Shown piece after piece: positions 60,554-64,000 of a stretch of DNA of 64,000 nucleotides. A program made the translations under genes and the position numbers. The notes under the pieces are model-generated. The model was not told the origin of the DNA, did no database searches, and saw only the letters and a list, made by a program, of their open reading frames with translations. Source of the DNA: Streptomyces lunaelactis (GTDB lineage: Bacteria; Actinomycetota; Actinomycetes; Streptomycetales; Streptomycetaceae); assembly GCF_003054555.1 (NCBI RefSeq), contig NZ_CP026304.1:4154001-4218000 (forward strand), written 5' to 3'. Numbering within the stretch: position 1 is the stretch's first letter; each line of letters begins with the position of its first letter.

Positions 60554-61447
60554 TCAGTTGTGGCCGGAACGCGCCGACAGCCCCCGGCCCAGGCACTCGA
60601 CGAGGCGAGCGGCGATGGTCCCGTCGGGGTCGAGACGGGGGTTGAAGATCGTGACATCGAAGCCGACGGCTCGCTCGTCGGCCAGCGCGGTCCGCAGCAC
60701 GCTCTCCAGCTCCGGCCAGGTCAGCCCGCCGGGGAGGCGGTAGTCGACGGCGGGCATGACCGCGTCGTCCAGGACGTCGGCATCGAGGTGAACCCAGTAC
60801 CCGGCGCTCCCGCCGGAGCCGAGCCGCTCCAGCGCCTGCCGCGCCGCCGCGGCGGCCCCCACGGCGCGCACCCCGTCGAGGCCGATCGTGTGCAGCCGCT
60901 CCGGCAGCGGCTGCATCCCCTCCTCCGCGGACTCGGCGGAGTCCCGGAAGCCGAAGGCGACGACGTCCTCGTCGCGCACGAGGGGCCCGCGTCCTTCGAG
61001 GTCGCTGAGCACCCGGGGTCCGCGGCCGGTCGCCAGGGCGAGTTCCATCGAGGCGGCCTCGCCGGTCGGCTCGGCGGACGGCTGGTAGAAGTCGGTGTGC
61101 CCGTCGAGGAACAGCAGTCCGTGCCGCCCGCGTCGTGCGAGTGCGAGGAGATTGCCGAGCAGGATGCTGCAGTCCCCGCCGAGGACGACGGGGAAGAGCC
61201 CGCGGTCGAGAACACCGCCGACAGCGTCCGCCAGCCGGACGGAGTACTCCGCGATGCCGCCCGGGTTGAGGATCCCGGTGCCGGCGTCCCGCACCGGGTC
61301 GTACGCGGGCGCTTCGACCCGGCCGGCGGCCACGGCCCCGAGTCGACCCAGCAGTCCCGCACCGAGCAGCGCCCCGGGCAGCTCCTCGACCCCGGACGGC
61401 CGCAGCCCGAGCACGGACGGCGCCTCGATGATCGCCAACTCACGCAC
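60554..61447 (-). CDS. Arginase/agmatinase (ureohydrolase) family protein
   Basis: A 297-residue metalloenzyme. Mn ligands: GGDCSILLGN (Asp), LFLDGHTDFYQP (DxHxD), and YWVHLDADVLDDAVMPAVDY (DxD). The family hydrolyses guanidino compounds such as arginine or agmatine; the substrate cannot be fixed from this sequence. GTG start at 61447. It precedes (downstream of) a DUF3291-like gene on the same strand with a 25-bp gap. Confidence 0.9.
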   Translation of the reverse strand: MRELAIIEAPSVLGLRPSGVEELPGALLGAGLLGRLGAVAAGRVEAPAYDPVRDAGTGILNPGGIAEYSVRLADAVGGVLDRGLFPVVLGGDCSILLGNLLALARRGRHGLLFLDGHTDFYQPSAEPTGEAASMELALATGRGPRVLSDLEGRGPLVRDEDVVAFGFRDSAESAEEGMQPLPERLHTIGLDGVRAVGAAAAARQALERLGSGGSAGYWVHLDADVLDDAVMPAVDYRLPGGLTWPELESVLRTALADERAVGFDVTIFNPRLDPDGTIAARLVECLGRGLSARSGHN

Positions 61448-61472
61448 TCGGCACCTCTTCGTCCGGTCCTCG

Positions 61473-61877
61473 TCAGCTCTGGTCTTTCCGCGCCTCTTCC
61501 GCGATACGCCGCTTGGCCTCGTCCCAGCTGATCGGCAGCCCCTCGACCGGGACTTCCCAGAACGTGAGGGTCGCGGTGCGCATGGTCGCGCGCAGCCCGG
61601 TCATGATCCCGCGATGCGGCTCGGTCCTCGCGTAGGCGTAGAGCGCGTCGCGACTCTCCCACGCGGACAGCGTGAAGAAGACGCGCTTCGCCGGCTGGGC
61701 GATGAGGGAGGCCCCGAACGCTCCCGGCGCCGACCGCACCTGCTTCCACGCGGCGAGCGACTTCAGGAAGAAGCGGGGCACGTCCTTCAGAGTCCGCACC
61801 TCGAAGCGGGAGGCCATGACGAAAGCCTGACCGTGTGGCGGCGTGGGGTTCGGGGTGACCCAGGGGAGCGTCGGCAT
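61473..61877 (-). CDS. DUF3291 / ABM-like dimeric barrel protein
   Basis: A 134-residue protein: VMASRFEVRTLKDVPRFFLK, GAFGASLIAQPAKRVFFTLS, AWESRDALYAYARTEPHRGI, ATLTFWEVPVEGLPISWDEA. This matches the DUF3291/spheroidene-monooxygenase-like dimeric alpha/beta barrel, function unknown. It is divergent from the MerR regulator, with the operators between them, and is probably its target. Confidence 0.75.
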   Translation of the reverse strand: MPTLPWVTPNPTPPHGQAFVMASRFEVRTLKDVPRFFLKSLAAWKQVRSAPGAFGASLIAQPAKRVFFTLSAWESRDALYAYARTEPHRGIMTGLRATMRTATLTFWEVPVEGLPISWDEAKRRIAEEARKDQS

Positions 61878-61900
61878 CGCGTCTCTCCTTCATGGATGGG

Positions 61901-61935
61901 TAGTGACACTATCCATACTAGAGAGTGACACTCTC
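61901..61935. promoter_or_regulatory. Two palindromic operators between DUF3291 gene and merR
   Basis: TAGTGACACTA (61901-61911) and GAGAGTGACACTCTC (61921-61935) share the core AGTGACACT followed by CTCC/TCC, spaced 22 bp apart (two helical turns). Typical of a regulator dimer binding twice on one DNA face in a divergent promoter. Confidence 0.65.
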
Positions 61936-61973
61936 CAATAGCCAGGACGAGAGTCGGACGAGAGTGGAACCGG

Positions 61974-62591
61974 GTGCGCATTTCCGATCTGAGCCGCCGC
62001 AGCGGGGTGCCGATCACGACCATCAAGCACTACCTCCGCGAGGGGCTGCTGCCCCCCGGCCGGGCGACGGCCGCAACCCAGGCCGAGTACGACGACTCGC
62101 ACGTACGCCGCCTCCGGCTGATCCGCGCCCTCATCGCAGTACGCGGACTGTCGGTGAACACGACCAGGGAACTGCTCGGCGCGGTGTCCGAGCACGAGTC
62201 CGACACCCACCAGATCCTCGGCCTCGCCCTCGGCGTCAGACCGGTCACCGGGACGGCGGACGAGGAGGGGCCGCGGGACGCCGAAGCGGACGCACTGCTG
62301 GCGGAGATGGGCTGGGAGGTCTCGGACCACGCGCCGGCCAAGGCCGTCATCACCGAGACCCTGGAGACCCTGCGATCGCTCGGCGTGGACTACGACTGGC
62401 GCTCCCTCGTCCCGTACGCCACCCTCGCCAAGCACACCGCCACCCTCGACCTCGACCAACTGGCCGACGCCACCGACCCCCTCGAACGGGCCGAACGGGC
62501 GGTGCTGCTGACCGTCTTGCTGGAGCCTGCACTGCTGGCGCTGCGACGTCTCGCACAGGAAGACGAGTCGGCCAAACGGTACGGCGGCTGA
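61974..62591 (+). CDS. MerR-family transcriptional regulator
   Basis: A 205-residue regulator: the winged HTH is RISDLSRRSGVPITTIKHYL then REGLLPPGRATAATQAEYDD and HVRRLRLIRALIAVRGLSVN. The C-terminal effector region (HTATLDLDQLADATDPLERA, LTVLLEPALLALRRLAQEDE) is helical and lacks metal-binding cysteines. GTG start. Divergent from the DUF3291-like gene with paired palindromes between. The palindromic element copy 3 starts 39 bp downstream. Confidence 0.9.
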   Translation: MRISDLSRRSGVPITTIKHYLREGLLPPGRATAATQAEYDDSHVRRLRLIRALIAVRGLSVNTTRELLGAVSEHESDTHQILGLALGVRPVTGTADEEGPRDAEADALLAEMGWEVSDHAPAKAVITETLETLRSLGVDYDWRSLVPYATLAKHTATLDLDQLADATDPLERAERAVLLTVLLEPALLALRRLAQEDESAKRYGG

Positions 62592-62630
62592 CGCGGTTGC
62601 CGCTCACGGCCGCCCCAGGCAACGCGAGAG

Positions 62631-62827
62631 CTAAGCGGCCCCGGGGAAGTCCGGGCGGCGTCGCGGGCCGATGGCCGTCGCCTGGCTGCGTTGTCGTCAG
62701 TCGCCGACGCTCCGCGTGGACTCCTTCCTCCGCCTTGCCAGACTCGGCCCTCAACCCTCCCCCGTAGCCCTGCGGGCACGGGGGTGCCCCCACCTTCACC
62801 CACCCGGACTTCCCCGACACCGCTTAG
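62631..62827 (+). repeat. Dispersed palindromic-ended element, copy 3 (197 bp, opposite orientation)
   Basis: CTAAGCGGCCCCGGGGAAGTC at the left (shown to 20 bases as CTAAGCGGCCCCGGGGAAGT) and CACCGCTTAG at the right, the reverse orientation of copies 1 and 2. About 32 bp near the right end (GCCCTGCGGGCACGGGGGTG around 62767-62790) form an additional hairpin absent from the other copies. The element ends 10 bp before the sigma-factor start, so it constitutes most of that gene's leader. Confidence 0.88.
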
Positions 62828-62837
62828 GATCCGGGCC

Positions 62838-63782
62838 ATGGCCCTGACCATGAACGACATGGACCGGTTCGAGGCCTCCATGCCCCGCCTGGAGGCCATC
62901 GCCTACCGCCTCCTCGGCTCCGCGAGCGATGCCGAGGACGCCGTGCAGGACACGTTCCTGCGCTGGCAGGCCGCCGACATCGACCGCATCGAGGTCCCCG
63001 AGGCCTGGCTGACGAAGGTCCTCACCAACCTGTGCCTCAACCAGCTCACCTCGGCCCGCGCCCGGCGCGAGACCTATGTGGGCCAATGGCTGCCCGAGCC
63101 GCTGCTCGCCGGGGACCCGATGCTCGGCCCTGCCGACACCGCCGAGCAGCGCGAATCGGTCTCGTACGCGGTCCTCACCCTCATGGAGCGCCTCTCCCCC
63201 AACGAGCGGGTGGTGTACGTGCTGCGGGAGGCCTTCGACTACCCGCACCGGAAGATCGCGGAGATCCTCGACATCACCGAGGCCGCCAGCCAGCAGGTCT
63301 TCCACCGCGCCAAGAAGCACGTCGCGGACGGCAAGGCCCGCACCGAGATCGACGAGGCCGCCACCCGGCGGATCGTCGAGGAGTTCCTCGCGGCCGCCAC
63401 CAGCGGCCAGACCGAGCCGCTCGTGCGGCTGCTCACCGAAGACGCCATCTCGATCGGCGACGGCGGCGGGAAGGTCCCGGCCCGCGCCAAGGCGTTCGAA
63501 GGCGCCCTCGCGGTCGCGAAGTTCATGCGGGGCCTGTTCAAACCCAGCAAGGCCAAGCGCGCCATCGCCGGCGGCTCCCCCGAGATCTACGCAACGACCG
63601 CCAACGGCGCCCCCGCCCTCGTGGCGGTCGTCGACGGCCGGGTCATCGGCGTCATGTGCCTGGAGATCACCGCCGAGGGCATCGCCGCGATCCGCAACCA
63701 GGTCAACCCCGACAAGCTCGAACGCGCGACCCAGCGGTGGGCGGCCGCCGACCACGGGGAACCCCTGCTCAACGCATTCTGA
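62838..63782 (+). CDS. ECF41-type extracytoplasmic-function sigma factor with SnoaL-like C-terminus
   Basis: A 314-residue sigma factor. Region 2: LEAIAYRLLGSASDAEDAVQ and TFLRWQAADIDRIEVPEAWL; region 4: LSPNERVVYVLREAFDYPHR and KIAEILDITEAASQQVFHRA. A ~110-residue C-terminal SnoaL-like domain (FLAAATSGQTEPLVRLLTED, IGDGGGKVPARAKAFEGALA) replaces an anti-sigma factor and is known to modulate ECF41 sigma factors. No ribosome-binding site is visible at 62838 because the palindromic element directly precedes it; ATG at 62850 is an alternative. Followed by an oxidoreductase gene, as is usual for ECF41 loci. Confidence 0.9.
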   Translation: MALTMNDMDRFEASMPRLEAIAYRLLGSASDAEDAVQDTFLRWQAADIDRIEVPEAWLTKVLTNLCLNQLTSARARRETYVGQWLPEPLLAGDPMLGPADTAEQRESVSYAVLTLMERLSPNERVVYVLREAFDYPHRKIAEILDITEAASQQVFHRAKKHVADGKARTEIDEAATRRIVEEFLAAATSGQTEPLVRLLTEDAISIGDGGGKVPARAKAFEGALAVAKFMRGLFKPSKAKRAIAGGSPEIYATTANGAPALVAVVDGRVIGVMCLEITAEGIAAIRNQVNPDKLERATQRWAAADHGEPLLNAF

Positions 63783-63785
63783 CCT

Positions 63786-63807
63786 CGATGTGAGGTGCTT
63801 CACATCG
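63786..63807. promoter_or_regulatory. Inverted repeat between sigma factor and oxidoreductase genes
   Basis: CGATGTGA (63786-63793), spacer GGTGCT, TCACATCG (63800-63807), a perfect 8-bp inverted repeat four bases after the sigma-factor stop. Either a weak terminator or an operator for the next gene, which begins 69 bp later. Confidence 0.5.
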
Positions 63808-63875
63808 CGTTCCTGTCAGGAAACGGCGGGCTGCCCTGTTCAGGTGGCGAACCCGCGCGAGACAGGAGCAGGGAA

Positions 63876-64000
63876 ATGCAGCACCGCATCATCGTCCTCG
63901 GAGCCGGATACACCGGAGCCATCGCCGCCGGTCGCCTCGCCAAGCGGCTGCGCCGCGAGGACGTCGCCATCACCCTCGTCAACGCCGAGCCCGACTTCGT
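63876..64000 (+). CDS. NAD(P)/FAD-dependent oxidoreductase, N-terminal part
   Basis: Only ~41 codons are in the window. The start QHRIIVLGAGYTGAIAAGRL contains the dinucleotide-binding GxGxxG motif (LGAGYTG), followed by AKRLRREDVAITLVNAEPDF. This matches NDH-2/flavoprotein monooxygenase-type FAD enzymes. CAGGAGCAGGG precedes the ATG. Such oxidoreductases commonly follow ECF41 sigma genes and are their main regulatory target. Confidence 0.85.
   Translation, partial: MQHRIIVLGAGYTGAIAAGRLAKRLRREDVAITLVNAEPDF

Overview
The window looks like a core-to-accessory stretch of a Streptomyces chromosome. GC content is very high with strong third-position GC. GTG starts are common, mycothiol-type and LL-DAP-type actinobacterial families occur, and there is a tandem pair of SigB-family sigma factors (SigF/SigN type). 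The gene order (purM-purF, purL-purQ-purS, purC, purD, dnaX, upp, tadA, sigF, sigN) resembles known Streptomyces chromosomes. All calls come from reading the sequence and translations; no database search was possible.

Layout. 1-7.1 kb: purine genes on the minus strand (purM partial, purF, purLQS) with a META-domain lipoprotein and a mycothiol-dependent isomerase family protein between them. 7.3-11.8 kb: an Lsr2-family nucleoid protein, two tRNA-Gly genes (one with an abnormal D/T-loop), an ABC-2 exporter with a NarL-type two-component system, and a third tRNA-Gly. 11.8-20.2 kb: purC, a dispersed palindromic element, a dimethylformamidase-like protein, a degenerate M48-like membrane protein, purD, dnaX and SRP RNA. 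20.3-25.6 kb: an apparent island behind tRNA-Ser(GGA), bounded by a 32-bp direct repeat. It carries an MFS exporter and a class V aminotransferase, a divergent MocR regulator whose start codon overlaps that of the aminotransferase, and a VapBC pair. 25.7-38 kb: accessory DNA with broken genes, an ABC-FtsX transporter and two-component system sharing an operator with a secreted serine hydrolase, a DUF2975/XRE pair behind a perfect 31-bp palindrome, and an orphan RNase A-like toxin with a CdiI-type immunity protein. 38-47.7 kb: mostly core genes (HhH-GPD repair protein, M28 aminopeptidase, LytR_C protein, upp, tadA, tRNA-Ser, sigF, sigN). 47.8-52 kb: MarR with an intact drug exporter, TetR with the wreck of a second exporter. 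52-58 kb: an apparent operon of OmpR-type regulator, sensor kinase, GT2-GtrA protein and GT39 membrane glycosyltransferase. 58-64 kb: metabolic genes, a MerR regulator, an ECF41-type sigma factor and the start of an oxidoreductase.

Three signals stand out. First, the tRNA-Gly(UCC) at 7.8 kb has lost G18 and Psi55, the pattern known from staphylococcal glycyl-tRNAs reserved for cell-wall synthesis. Second, a highly conserved 165-bp palindromic-ended element (copies at 12.9, 58.1 and 62.6 kb, plus a 27-bp core at 41.7 kb) repeatedly supplies the stop codon of the gene it abuts. Third, several symmetrical operators tie regulators to specific targets: GTACAGC-N2-GCTGTAC at 30.7 and 32.8 kb, the shared start-codon operator at 23.0 kb, and the 31-bp palindrome at 35.1 kb.
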